DNA of 64,000 nucleotides from an uncultured Clostridia bacterium. Lineage in GTDB: Bacteria > Bacillota > Clostridia > Christensenellales > Borkfalkiaceae. Location of the stretch: the NCBI GenBank assembly GCA_944376295.1, contig CALWCE010000005.1, positions 1 through 64,000 of the forward strand, in the 5' to 3' direction. Below are positions 41,523-50,051 of this stretch, piece after piece (within the stretch, counting starts at the first letter, position 1; each line of letters starts with the position of its first letter). Under the pieces are notes generated by a model. The model was not told the origin of the DNA and did no database searches. It saw nothing but the letters and a program-made list of their open reading frames with translations. The position numbers were made by a program, and so were the translations under genes.

Positions 41523-42767
41523 ATGGGAAGAGTCGTTGTCATCGGCGGAGGAGCCGCGGGGCTTATGGCAGCCTATGCGGCGGGAAGCCGGGGCGCGCAG
41601 GTGACGCTTTTAGAGCGCAACGAAAAACTCGGAAAGAAGATCTATATCACGGGAAAGGGCAGGTGCAACCTCACCAATGACTGCCCGCCAGACGAATTTC
41701 TGGAAAACGTGGTGCGCGGCGGGAAATTCCTGACGGGCGCCCTTTGGGCATTCTCGCCCGAAGATATGATATCGATGTGCGAACGTTTCTCCCTTCCCGT
41801 TAAAGTGGAGCGCGGAAACCGCGTCTTTCCCGTTTCCGACCACGCGAGCGATGTTACAAAAATGCTGGAAAGAGCCTGCCTTTCTGTGGGAGTTGCCATC
41901 AAATTGCAGGAATATGTGAAGGAAATCGGCGTTTTGCATAGTACTATGCGTGACATAATAACGCAAAACGGCGTATATCCGTGCGAATCCGTCGTGATCG
42001 CGACGGGAGGACTCTCCTATCCTTCGACGGGCTCCACGGGCGACGGGCTGCGTTTTGCGAAAAGCCTGGGGCACAAGATCGCTCCGTGCGTGCCGTCGCT
42101 CGTCGGGCTCAACTGCAAAGGAGATTTTTCTTCTCTTCAGGGCGTCTCTTTGAAAAATGTGTGCTTGTATGCAACGCGTGGTGGGAAAGTCATCTTCTCC
42201 GAACAAGGGGAGATGCTGTTCACGCACTACGGCATCAGCGGACCGCTCGTCCTTTCTCTTTCCGCCCGCATCAACCGCCTTCCTTTTGCGGAACTCACCA
42301 CCTTTATCGACTTCAAACCCGCTCTCGATCGGGAAACGCTCGATGCTCGCCTCGTGCGCGATCTCAAGGAACGCAAAAACGAACAGATGAAAAACGTGGT
42401 GCGGGGGCTCCTTCCTTCCGCACTTTGTCTGCCTGTTCTCAAAGAGGCAGGGATCGATCCCTTTAAACAAGCCAACGCCGTGACGCGGGAAGAGCGCGCT
42501 CGCCTCCTTGACACGCTCAAATATTTCCCTATCGTTCTCACTTCGTTAAGGGGGTTTGAGGAGGCTGTCGTCACTTCGGGCGGCGTGGAGCTCAAGGACG
42601 TTTCTTCCAAGAAGATGGAGAGCAAGCTTGCCCCCGGCGTCTTCTTTGCGGGGGAAGTCCTTGACGTCGACGCCTTTACGGGCGGGTTCAATCTGCAGAT
42701 CGCTTTCTCGACGGGGATGGCTGCGGGCATTGCTGCCGCCCGCCACGCGGGAAAGATAAGCGAATGA
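41523..42767 (+). CDS. BaiN/HI0933-family FAD-dependent oxidoreductase
   Basis: 414 residues. FAD fold VVIGGGAAGLMAAYAAGSRG; GRCNLTND near residue 45; the ATGGLSYPSTGSTGDG signature near residue 165; C-terminal GEVLDVDAFTGGFNLQIAFSTGMAAG. The family (YhiN/BaiN) is widespread and mostly of unknown physiological substrate. A 21-base word that recurs elsewhere in the window falls inside this gene (41937-41957), encoding HSTMRDI in a loop before the ATGG motif. RBS GAGGAG precedes ATG 41523. Confidence 0.9.
   Translation: MGRVVVIGGGAAGLMAAYAAGSRGAQVTLLERNEKLGKKIYITGKGRCNLTNDCPPDEFLENVVRGGKFLTGALWAFSPEDMISMCERFSLPVKVERGNRVFPVSDHASDVTKMLERACLSVGVAIKLQEYVKEIGVLHSTMRDIITQNGVYPCESVVIATGGLSYPSTGSTGDGLRFAKSLGHKIAPCVPSLVGLNCKGDFSSLQGVSLKNVCLYATRGGKVIFSEQGEMLFTHYGISGPLVLSLSARINRLPFAELTTFIDFKPALDRETLDARLVRDLKERKNEQMKNVVRGLLPSALCLPVLKEAGIDPFKQANAVTREERARLLDTLKYFPIVLTSLRGFEEAVVTSGGVELKDVSSKKMESKLAPGVFFAGEVLDVDAFTGGFNLQIAFSTGMAAGIAAARHAGKISE
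41937..41957 (+). repeat. Recurrent hairpin word, copy A (inside a CDS)
   Basis: Contains GTACTATGCGTGACATA (41941-41957). The full 21 bases from 41937 are identical to 52624-52644. Weak hairpin TATG-CGTGA-CATA. Confidence 0.8.
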
Positions 42768-42768
42768 T

Positions 42769-42797
42769 TTGACTTTTTTGCGCGCTTTGGCTATAAT
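42769..42797 (+). promoter_or_regulatory. Promoter of the aroH/cmk-plsC-ispH operon
   Basis: TTGACT (42769-42774), 17-bp spacer, TATAAT (42792-42797). Confidence 0.85.
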
Positions 42798-42831
42798 AAA
42801 AACATACGAAAGAAACCAAGAGGTGCATATT

Positions 42832-43839
42832 ATGACGGTGATCCGCGGAGCAACGACCATCACGGCAGACGAGCCGGAAGAGATCAGAAAGGCGGTCAAA
42901 GAACTTCTCGATCAGACGGTGAGCCGTAACGGCCTGCATCAGGACGAGATCCTGAGCATCGTCTTTTCGAGTACGTCCGATATCCATTCTTATTATCCCG
43001 CAAAGGCTGCAAGGGAGGCAGGCTATTCATCGAGCCCGCTCTTTTCTTCGCAGGAGCCCGACATCGAAGGGGGGCTTCCTCTGTGCATCCGCGTGATGCT
43101 CTTCGTCGAAAAGAACATCGAGCCGCATCATGTGTATCTCCGCGGCGCGCGCGTGCTGAGAAAGGACATCGCGACCAAGATCAACATCGCCATCGACGGG
43201 CCTGCGGGCAGCGGAAAATCGACGATGGCAAAGGCGCTTGCAAAGAGCATGAACATCCTCTATCTCGATACGGGCGCCATGTACCGCGCCTGCGCCCTCA
43301 AAGCGCTGAAGGAGCATACCGATCTTTTGGATGAAGCTGCCGTCATCGACTGTATGCGCGGACTCTCGCTCGAGATCGAATATGAAAACGGCGCGCAGAA
43401 GACCATCCTCGACGGCGAGGACGTCTCCGAACTCATCCGCAAACCCGAGGTTTCCATGGCGGCTTCCACGGTGTCGCAGTACCCCGCGGTGCGCCTGAAA
43501 ATGGTGGAGAAGCAGCGGGAGATCGCAGACAAAATGTCCTGCGTGCTCGACGGCAGAGACATCGGCACCTATGTGCTGCCCGAAGCCGACTTCAAGTTCT
43601 TCCTCACCGCCGATCCCAAAGTGCGGGCGCAGCGCCGCTATGACGAGCTCACCGCCAAAGGCTATTCGGTCGATAAGCAGGCGCTCGAAGAGGAGATCGT
43701 AAAACGCGACGAACAAGATTCCTCCCGCGCCTTCGCCCCCCTGAAACAGGCGGAAGACGCCGTACTCATCGACACCTCGAATCTGACGCCCGACGAAGTG
43801 CTCGCCGAAATGAAACGCACGATCCAGGAGAAGATCTGA
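42832..43839 (+). CDS. Fusion protein: AroH-type chorismate mutase + cytidylate kinase
   Basis: 335 residues in one uninterrupted frame. Residues 1-115 match Bacillus-type AroH: VIRGATTITADEPEEI with Arg5, YPAKAAR (Lys58, Arg61), Glu75, CIRVM with Arg87, and Tyr102 in HVYL. These are the equivalents of the AroH catalytic residues; the position of AroH Cys75 is Ser. Residues 117-335 are a complete CMP kinase: P-loop GPAGSGKST at 123-131, LDTGAMYRA, DGRDIGTYVLPEADFKFFLTA, and the RR...R lid. It would join prephenate formation to CMP/dCMP phosphorylation. ATG 42832 has an AAGAGGTG RBS. Operon with plsC and ispH-S1. Confidence 0.92.
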   Translation: MTVIRGATTITADEPEEIRKAVKELLDQTVSRNGLHQDEILSIVFSSTSDIHSYYPAKAAREAGYSSSPLFSSQEPDIEGGLPLCIRVMLFVEKNIEPHHVYLRGARVLRKDIATKINIAIDGPAGSGKSTMAKALAKSMNILYLDTGAMYRACALKALKEHTDLLDEAAVIDCMRGLSLEIEYENGAQKTILDGEDVSELIRKPEVSMAASTVSQYPAVRLKMVEKQREIADKMSCVLDGRDIGTYVLPEADFKFFLTADPKVRAQRRYDELTAKGYSVDKQALEEEIVKRDEQDSSRAFAPLKQAEDAVLIDTSNLTPDEVLAEMKRTIQEKI

Positions 43840-44576
43840 TGAAAGAAGCATCCGAGACCACGGAGAAGGCCGCCAAAACCGGCAAACAGACCGAAAAAAA
43901 GCAGGATCGCGTCAAACTCTTTCCCGCAAACAAGAAGGGATATCACAAGATGCCCCTCATGGACTTTTTACGCGCGATCTTTTATCCCATCCATGCGCTT
44001 TTGTATCCTTTCAAGCTGCACGGGTATAAAAAAGTAGGGCCGGGACCATATATCTATGTCGGTAATCACTACTGCCTGTGGGACGTTTTCTTCCCCGCGC
44101 ATACGACGAAGGACGGCATCCATTATCTTGCCAAGGATTCCATCCTGCACGCGCCCGTCATCGGCGGCTGGGCGAAGGGAGTGGGGGTCATCGGCGCCAT
44201 GCGCGACGGCACCGACGTGCATACCGTCATGGACGCCATGCGCGTGCTCAAAAACGGAGAGAAGATCTCCATGTTTCCCGAGGGGACGCGCAACAAGACG
44301 GGCAGCGACGAATTTCTTCCCTTCCACGGCGGTTCGGCGCTGCTCGCCATCAAGACGAAGACGCCCGTCATCCCGTTCGTCATCTGTACGCCCCCCAAGT
44401 TCCTCAGAAGGACGCATGTCGTCTTCGGCGAACCCATGGAACTTTGCGAATATTACGACAGAAAGCTCACGCCTGCCGAATATGAAGAGGCGGAAGAAAA
44501 GCTCAAAGCAAGGCTCTATGAGCTTCGTGCGAACTTCCGCGCCGAACAGGCTGCAAAGAAAAAGAGGAAGAAGTGA
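43839..44576 (+). CDS. plsC: 1-acyl-sn-glycerol-3-phosphate acyltransferase
   Basis: 245 residues. An N-terminal Lys-rich tail of about 35 residues and a membrane-associated helix (LRAIFYPIHALLYPF) precede the PlsC domain. Motif I is NHYCLWD (HX4D), motif III FPEGTRNKTG, and VIPFVICT follows. It acylates lysophosphatidic acid to phosphatidic acid at the inner membrane face. Its ATG overlaps the last base of the upstream stop (TGATG), and the stop overlaps the next gene (GTGA). The cmk-plsC-ispH order is common in Clostridia. Confidence 0.92.
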   Translation: MKEASETTEKAAKTGKQTEKKQDRVKLFPANKKGYHKMPLMDFLRAIFYPIHALLYPFKLHGYKKVGPGPYIYVGNHYCLWDVFFPAHTTKDGIHYLAKDSILHAPVIGGWAKGVGVIGAMRDGTDVHTVMDAMRVLKNGEKISMFPEGTRNKTGSDEFLPFHGGSALLAIKTKTPVIPFVICTPPKFLRRTHVVFGEPMELCEYYDRKLTPAEYEEAEEKLKARLYELRANFRAEQAAKKKRKK

Positions 44577-46705
44577 ACGGGATGCAGGTGCTTCTCGGAA
44601 AATATTGCGGCTTTTGTGCGGGGGTCAGAAAGGCGGTCGACAAAGCGCTTTGCGTTCCTTCGGAGAACACGTTTATCCTCGGCGAGCTCATCCATAATCC
44701 CGACGTCGTGGAGCGCATCCGCCTGCGCGGCATTCCGACGGTCGAGCGAGTGGAGGACGTACCCGACGGGGCGACCCTCCTCATCCGTTCGCACGGCGTG
44801 GGGAGAAGCGTCTACGAAGCGTGTGAACGACGCGGCATCCGTGTGATCGACTGCACCTGTCCTTTTGTCCGCCGTTCGCAGGGGATCGTCCGTGAAGAGA
44901 GCGCAAAAGGAAGGACGGTCGTTATCGTCGGGCATCCCGATCATCCCGAAACGGTAGGGCTGAAGGGGTGGATCTCAGACGGCGGGGAGGCGTATGTTTT
45001 TTCCTCTCCCGAGGACGATTTCAGCATTTTACGGGAGAAAGATCTCTCCGTGGTGGCACAAACGACCTTCTCGGAACAAAGTTTTTCGGAAACGTGCGAA
45101 AATCTTCGCAAAGTGTGTCAAAAAACAGTTGAGATTTTTAAGACGATTTGTTATACTACTGTATGGCGGCAGCGTGAAGCAGAAGAGATCGCCCGCCGTT
45201 CGGATGCTGTTCTCGTCATCGGCGGAAAGAACAGCAGCAATACCGGGAAATTATATGAGATCGCTTCCAAGAATTGCAGGCATGTAATATGGCTGCAAAA
45301 CGCGGAGGCGTTCAAGTATGAGGAAATTAAATTTTTTAATAGGGTAGGCGTCATTGCGGGGGCAAGCACTCCCGATTGGCAAACTCAGGAGGTTCTTTTT
45401 AAGATGGAAGAAAGCAACGCGGAAGTTCAGGCAACGACAATGCAGGATGTCGTTGAGGAGATGGGCAAAGAGGAGCGGTATAAGAGAGGGCAGATGATCA
45501 CTGCCAAGATCGTATCCGCTACGGACGAAGGGGTCTATGTGTCCGCTTCGGGCAAACTGGAGATTTTGCTCCCGAAAGAAGAGCTTGACTGCGAAACATA
45601 TAGCCGCGAGGAATATGCGGCAAAGGTCGGGGAAGAGATCGAAGTCATCGTGATGGAGGTCACTCCTCGTGTGAAGCTGTCCCAGAAGATGGTGAAAAAG
45701 CTCCGCGAAGAGGAGGAGATGCTTAAGGAGATCGAGGAAGGCAAGGAATTCTCGGTCACCTGCACCGGCTTCAACAAGGGCGGGCTCACTGCAGAGCTCG
45801 GGACTTATCCCGTCTTCGTTCCTGCAAAGGAGATCCGCACCGGTTATGTGCGCGATCTTGAAAAGTATGTCGGCAAGAAGCTTCGTCTGAAGCTGCTTGA
45901 GATCAGAAAGGAGCGCAGAAAGGAGATCATCGCTTCTCAGCGCGTCATCCTTGAGGCGGAGAAGGAAGCCCGCGAGGCTGCCAAGGCTGCCAAGGAAGAG
46001 GCATTCTTCGATTCCATCCACGTCGGCGACGTCGTCGAAGGCAAGGTGGAACGTGTGACCAACTTCGGTGCTTTCGTTTCCGTCAACGGTTTTGACTGCC
46101 TTGCTCACATCTCCGACCTCGCATGGTCGGGCGTCAAGAACGTGACCGACGTCCTCGAGATCGGCAAGCGTTATGAGTTCAAGGTGCTCAACGTCGACCG
46201 CGAGAAGAAGAAGGTCTCCATCGGTTACAAGCAGCTGCAGCCTCAGCCTTGGGATCTTGCGGCAGAGAAATATCACGAAGGGGATATCGTTCACGGTAAG
46301 GTCGTCCGCATCGTCTCCTATGGTGCATTCGTTGAGTTGGAGAGGGGCATCGATGGTCTTGTTCATGTGTCGCAGATCTCTCATGAGTGGCTCGACAATC
46401 CCACTTCCGTCCTTCAGATCGGCGAGGAGATCGACGCAAAGATCCTTGCGTTCAATCCTGCCGACAAGCGTATCACGCTCTCCATCAAAGCGCTTCAGCC
46501 CAAGCCCGAGCAGGAGTATCGCGAACCCCGCAACGACCGCGGCGACAGAGAGAATGGCCGCGGCAAGGGCAAGAAGGGCGGCAGGAAGAACTTCAACGCT
46601 CCCGAAGGCGAAGAGGACGAGTACAGAGAATGGAAGGAAGGCGGCTACGGCGGTGCTTCCATTGCAGAACTCCTTCACCTCGACGGCGAAGAGGAAGAGA
46701 AGTAA
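44573..46705 (+). CDS. ispH: IspH (HMBPP reductase) fused to S1-type RNA-binding domains
   Basis: 710 residues. Residues 1-280 are IspH: the [4Fe-4S] cysteines lie in CGFCAGV (Cys15), DCTCPFV and KTICYTT, and catalytic His/Glu in GHPDHPE. It makes IPP and DMAPP, the last step of the MEP pathway. Residues 300-670 hold four S1 domains (RGQMITAKIV; GKEFSVTCTG; VGDVVEGKVERVTNFGAFV; EGDIVHGKVVRIVSYGAFV), the last two canonical, followed by a Gly/Arg/Lys-rich tail. The fusion is known in Clostridia and stands in for ribosomal S1. I take GTG 44573 (GTGA overlap); ATG 44582 is an alternative. Confidence 0.95.
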   Translation: MNGMQVLLGKYCGFCAGVRKAVDKALCVPSENTFILGELIHNPDVVERIRLRGIPTVERVEDVPDGATLLIRSHGVGRSVYEACERRGIRVIDCTCPFVRRSQGIVREESAKGRTVVIVGHPDHPETVGLKGWISDGGEAYVFSSPEDDFSILREKDLSVVAQTTFSEQSFSETCENLRKVCQKTVEIFKTICYTTVWRQREAEEIARRSDAVLVIGGKNSSNTGKLYEIASKNCRHVIWLQNAEAFKYEEIKFFNRVGVIAGASTPDWQTQEVLFKMEESNAEVQATTMQDVVEEMGKEERYKRGQMITAKIVSATDEGVYVSASGKLEILLPKEELDCETYSREEYAAKVGEEIEVIVMEVTPRVKLSQKMVKKLREEEEMLKEIEEGKEFSVTCTGFNKGGLTAELGTYPVFVPAKEIRTGYVRDLEKYVGKKLRLKLLEIRKERRKEIIASQRVILEAEKEAREAAKAAKEEAFFDSIHVGDVVEGKVERVTNFGAFVSVNGFDCLAHISDLAWSGVKNVTDVLEIGKRYEFKVLNVDREKKKVSIGYKQLQPQPWDLAAEKYHEGDIVHGKVVRIVSYGAFVELERGIDGLVHVSQISHEWLDNPTSVLQIGEEIDAKILAFNPADKRITLSIKALQPKPEQEYREPRNDRGDRENGRGKGKKGGRKNFNAPEGEEDEYREWKEGGYGGASIAELLHLDGEEEEK

Positions 46706-46719
46706 TTTTATCGAGTACA

Positions 46720-46748
46720 GGCGCTGCGGTCTATGCCGCAGCGCTTTT
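46720..46748 (+). terminator. Terminator of the aroH/cmk-plsC-ispH operon
   Basis: GCGCTGCGG/CCGCAGCGC perfect 9-bp stem, 6-nt loop, then TTTTC. Confidence 0.88.
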
Positions 46749-46844
46749 CTCTGTTTGTGACAGCGCGGATATGCCGACGGGGGCGTCCTGTTGTGAAAGA
46801 CAGAAGAATTTCCCGCACGGCATTGTTTCGTGCTTGTCAATCGG

Positions 46845-46873
46845 TTGATTTTTGATCGCTTTTCCGATATAAT
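46845..46873 (+). promoter_or_regulatory. Promoter abutting the M50 peptidase start codon
   Basis: TTGATT (46845-46850), 17-bp spacer, TATAAT (46868-46873). The ATG begins only 7 bases after the -10, so the transcript would be leaderless or nearly so. Confidence 0.8.
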
Positions 46874-46879
46874 ATCACT

Positions 46880-47605
46880 ATGAGCTATGTAATTCAGCTT
46901 GCGGCAAGCTTTCTTGCCGTTGTCATTGTGCTCACGCTCCATGAGTTTGCACACGCTTTCGTTGCAGTCAGGTGCGGCGACCCTACGCCGAAATGGAACG
47001 GACGGCTCACTTTGAACCCGCTGCGGCATTTCGACCTCATAGGGCTCATATGCTTCGCGCTCGTCGGATTCGGTTGGGCGAAACCTGTTCCCGTCAACCC
47101 CGATAACTTTAAAAAATATCGTACCGGGATGGCGCTCACGGCATCTGCGGGCGTCTTGATGAACTTCCTGACGGCACTTCTCATCTATCCGCTTTATTTT
47201 AGGGTCACCTATTCTCTGTCCGGAGTGCTGCCGGGCTATCTCTATTTGTTCCTGTATTCGTTTTTAGGTCTGATCGGCGCGTACAGCCTTTCCTTTTGCG
47301 TGTTTAATCTTCTGCCCTTTTATCCTCTTGACGGCTTCCGTGTCGTCGATGCACTGGACAGAAGACGCGGCAAGTTGTATCGTTTTTTACGGCAGTACGG
47401 TCATTATATTTTGCTTTTCCTCATTGCGGAAAGCTTTTTATGTGACATTTTCGTTCGGATCGGTGTCACTCAGATGGAATATCTCAACATCCTGAATTGG
47501 GTGATGTATTTTGCCACCAACATCATCGGTTGGCCCATTTCCGCACTCTGGAGCGCCATCTTTGGCTGGCCAATTTATTCATTTTGGGGTTCCTTTCCAT
47601 GGTAA
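46880..47605 (+). CDS. Site-2 protease family (M50) membrane metalloprotease
   Basis: 241 residues with about five helices. The zinc motif HEFAH is at residues 21-25 in the first helix; the second metal ligand lies in LLPFYPLDGFRV near residue 150. GDPTPKWNGRLTLNPLRHFD after the first helix is the family's conserved loop. It belongs to the small rhomboid-like YwhC/Rip2 group without PDZ domain, of unknown substrate. There is no RBS: the ATG sits at the expected transcription start. Its stop overlaps scpA by 7 nt, a gene order seen in many Firmicutes. Confidence 0.9.
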   Translation: MSYVIQLAASFLAVVIVLTLHEFAHAFVAVRCGDPTPKWNGRLTLNPLRHFDLIGLICFALVGFGWAKPVPVNPDNFKKYRTGMALTASAGVLMNFLTALLIYPLYFRVTYSLSGVLPGYLYLFLYSFLGLIGAYSLSFCVFNLLPFYPLDGFRVVDALDRRRGKLYRFLRQYGHYILLFLIAESFLCDIFVRIGVTQMEYLNILNWVMYFATNIIGWPISALWSAIFGWPIYSFWGSFPW

Positions 47606-48393
47606 ACCGCGAAAATTTTGAATCGATCGTCGATTATACGACAGTTCTGAGCAACTTCGAAGGACCGCTCGATCTTCTCTTGTTTCTCATCAATAAGGAA
47701 GAGATCGAGATCAAAGACGTGTTCGTCTCCCAGGTCACGGAGCAATTTCTTGCCTATATGCGTGGGCTTCCTTATCTCGATGTCGATAAGGTGAGCGACT
47801 ATCTCAACATCGCCGCGACTATCCTCAAGATCAAAGCGCAGAGCCTTGTGCCCAACCTCGAGGAAGACCCCGAGATCGATATGGAGATCGAAGAGGACAA
47901 GGCAGAGCTTATTCGTGCGCTCGAGGAATTCCGCCTCATCAAGGAAGAAACCAAAAAGCTCAAAGAAATGGAGACCATCGGGTACTTTTTTAAGGAGCCG
48001 GATAAGCATGTCGGCGAGACGCGCACCGTCTTTTCTCTCGACAATCTGACGCTGGACGGGCTCGTGAACGCTTTTTCCAAGCTTCTCATCAAACAGGAGT
48101 ATGCCAGGGCGCAGGACGAAGTCCGCGAGATCCCGCGTGACGAATATACCGTGGAAGAGAAGATCCAATTCGTCATGGAATCGCTCGAATCGGGCGAGAA
48201 CGTTCGTTTCGAACAGCTCTTCACAAAGGATCATACAAAATCGGAGATCGTTACGACTTTTCAGGCAATTTTGGAACTGTTGAAATATCAGTATCTGCGC
48301 GTGAAGCAGAGTGAAACGTTCGGGGAGATCGTCATTTCGCTCAATCCCGACCGAAAGGAGGAACCGATTGGAACAATTGACCAATACGATTGA
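47599..48393 (+). CDS. scpA: Segregation and condensation protein A
   Basis: 264 residues. N-terminal signature FEGPLDLLLFLINKEEIEI, then YLNIAATILKIKAQSLVPN, and a C-terminal winged-helix kleisin end (RFEQLF...IVTTFQAILELLKYQ). ScpA bridges SMC heads in the SMC-ScpAB condensin. ATG 47599 (MVNRENFESI) lies within the end of the protease gene; the frame open from 47497 has no family match. scpB begins inside its 3' end. Confidence 0.95.
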   Translation: MVNRENFESIVDYTTVLSNFEGPLDLLLFLINKEEIEIKDVFVSQVTEQFLAYMRGLPYLDVDKVSDYLNIAATILKIKAQSLVPNLEEDPEIDMEIEEDKAELIRALEEFRLIKEETKKLKEMETIGYFFKEPDKHVGETRTVFSLDNLTLDGLVNAFSKLLIKQEYARAQDEVREIPRDEYTVEEKIQFVMESLESGENVRFEQLFTKDHTKSEIVTTFQAILELLKYQYLRVKQSETFGEIVISLNPDRKEEPIGTIDQYD

Positions 48394-49072
48394 GGCGATC
48401 CTGTTCGCTTCGGGCAAGGCTGTCGCGCTTTCGGATATCGGCGATAAACTCAATGTGACGAAAGGGGAGATCAAGCACGCCCTCGAGGAACTCAAAGAAA
48501 AATACGGCGAAGATGGGGGGATCCAGCTCCTGCTCTTCAACGGGAAAGCACAGCTCGGATCCAATCCTATCTATAAGGAGAACGTTGAGGCGGTCCTGAA
48601 TCCGATCAGGGAAAAAGAGCTTACGCGCACGATCTTGGAATGCGCTGCCATTGTTGCTTACAAACAGCCCATTACCAAGACAGAGATCGAACTTCTGCGC
48701 GGGCTCAACAGCGATTATGCCGTTCGTGTTCTTTTAGAGCTCAATCTCATCACCCCTTGCGGAAGGAAGGACGCAGTCGGAAGACCCATCCTCTATGCCA
48801 CGACCGACGAGTTTTTGAAGCGTTTCAAGCTGCATTCCCTCGAAGACCTGCCCGATTACGACGCGCTGATGGAGGCGATCGGCCGCGGGGAGGAACATGA
48901 CAGCTATCTGTATGCGCGGGATGAGTATCATGAGGGATCGGAGGGTGCTGCCGGCGAACAAGCAGAGAAGCAAGAGGAAGACGTTCCGAAGGAGGATACA
49001 ACATCCGACGGATATGAGATCCCCGACTTTTTACGGGGATTGGATGAAACGGATATCGTGAAGATCTCATAA
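48368..49072 (+). CDS. scpB: Segregation and condensation protein B
   Basis: 234 residues. The start is TTG 48368, fixed by an AAAGGAGG at 48354-48361 and by the family N-terminus (TNTIEAILFASG). It overlaps scpA by 26 nt. The two winged-helix domains include AIVAYKQPITKTEIELLRG and GRKDAVGRPILYATT. The last 55 residues are an acidic tail. ScpB dimers bind ScpA in condensin. Confidence 0.94.
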   Translation: MEQLTNTIEAILFASGKAVALSDIGDKLNVTKGEIKHALEELKEKYGEDGGIQLLLFNGKAQLGSNPIYKENVEAVLNPIREKELTRTILECAAIVAYKQPITKTEIELLRGLNSDYAVRVLLELNLITPCGRKDAVGRPILYATTDEFLKRFKLHSLEDLPDYDALMEAIGRGEEHDSYLYARDEYHEGSEGAAGEQAEKQEEDVPKEDTTSDGYEIPDFLRGLDETDIVKIS

Positions 49073-49075
49073 GAG

Positions 49076-49103
49076 AAAAGCGCTCCCGGGAGGGGCGCTT
49101 TTT
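49076..49103 (+). terminator. Terminator after scpB
   Basis: AAAAGCGC-TCC stem pairing with GGGGCGCTTTTT. Confidence 0.8.
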
Positions 49104-49149
49104 ATCTGCGATCGGAGATAGTTTTATCAGATTTGCACATATTATCCGT

Positions 49150-49704
49150 ATGGACGGGTTCTGCGTCATCTTTTTGACGATCTGCGGATCGGCTGTCATT
49201 CTCCTTTTCCCGATCTCGCTGACGGGGTATATCCATATCGATCCTGCGCACGGAAAGCTGTACTACTCGGCCGCGCTTTACGGAAAGATCGTTCTATCTT
49301 CTGGATATATCGAATTGCGGCGGGAGGGGCTTGCCGTTCATTCCGGGAAATATAAGGCGATCGTTTTATCTTATTCCGGTCTGTTGAAAACCAAGCCCGA
49401 CCTGAACAAACTGTGGCGTTTTCGATTGCGATCTGTCGATCAGATCTGCGAGGCGGGAGCCGGAAGCGGCTCTTCCCTTGTCGCCGCAATGGTCTTTCGG
49501 ACGGCGGGAGCGGTCGCGGGAACGATCGCCTTGAACTATGGGTGCGGGATAAGGAGCGATGTCCTTCTCTCATCCGGTAGGAGATTTCAGTATTCCGCCT
49601 GCCTGAAGGTGCAGTTCGATCTCTTAGCGGTGCTTGTCCTATGTATGAAGATGGTATTGGAGGAGTTGATGGGATGGAAGGAAAAAATCAAATCGAAAGT
49701 ATGA
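49150..49704 (+). CDS. DUF2953 family membrane protein
   Basis: 184 residues. An N-terminal helix (residues 3-24) is followed by a strand-rich region (GYIHIDPAHGKLYYSAALYGKIV) and a C-terminal hydrophobic stretch, the layout of DUF2953 proteins that precede ytfJ in spore formers. No strong RBS is seen upstream of ATG 49150. It overlaps ytfJ by 31 nt. Probably a sporulation-linked protein, by context only. Confidence 0.75.
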   Translation: MDGFCVIFLTICGSAVILLFPISLTGYIHIDPAHGKLYYSAALYGKIVLSSGYIELRREGLAVHSGKYKAIVLSYSGLLKTKPDLNKLWRFRLRSVDQICEAGAGSGSSLVAAMVFRTAGAVAGTIALNYGCGIRSDVLLSSGRRFQYSACLKVQFDLLAVLVLCMKMVLEELMGWKEKIKSKV

Positions 49705-50051
49705 TGGAAGGAGTTGCGGAACGTCTGACAAAACTTGTGGATACAGACACGATCGTCGGGAAACCGATATTTTCCGTGAGCGGGGCTCAGCTTATCCCGA
49801 TCGCGAAGGTGACGATGGGCTATTTGTCGGGCGGAGGCGAATATGGGGAAGTCAAGGTCATAAAGGAGGGTGGATCGGCGCCCTTCGGTGGTGCGGCAGG
49901 CACCGTTGTCAGCATGAATCCGATCGGATTTTTGATCGATGACGGAAAGGGCTGCCGTATCGTTCAGCTCGGCGACAGCCCTTTGGATCGCGTGATCGAG
50001 AAGGCGGGGGAGTTGATCTCGCAGATTTCGGAGAAACATGCAAGAAGCTAA
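49674..50051 (+). CDS. ytfJ: GerW-family sporulation protein YtfJ
   Basis: 125 residues. The conserved core is GKPIFSVSGAQLIPIAKVTMGYLSGGGEYG followed by GGAAGTVVSMNPIGFLI, characteristic of YtfJ/GerW, a forespore protein needed for normal germination in Bacillus. RBS GGAGGAG precedes ATG 49674. The start lies within the DUF2953 gene and the stop within the carboxypeptidase gene, so the three are coupled. Confidence 0.93.
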   Translation: MEGKNQIESMMEGVAERLTKLVDTDTIVGKPIFSVSGAQLIPIAKVTMGYLSGGGEYGEVKVIKEGGSAPFGGAAGTVVSMNPIGFLIDDGKGCRIVQLGDSPLDRVIEKAGELISQISEKHARS

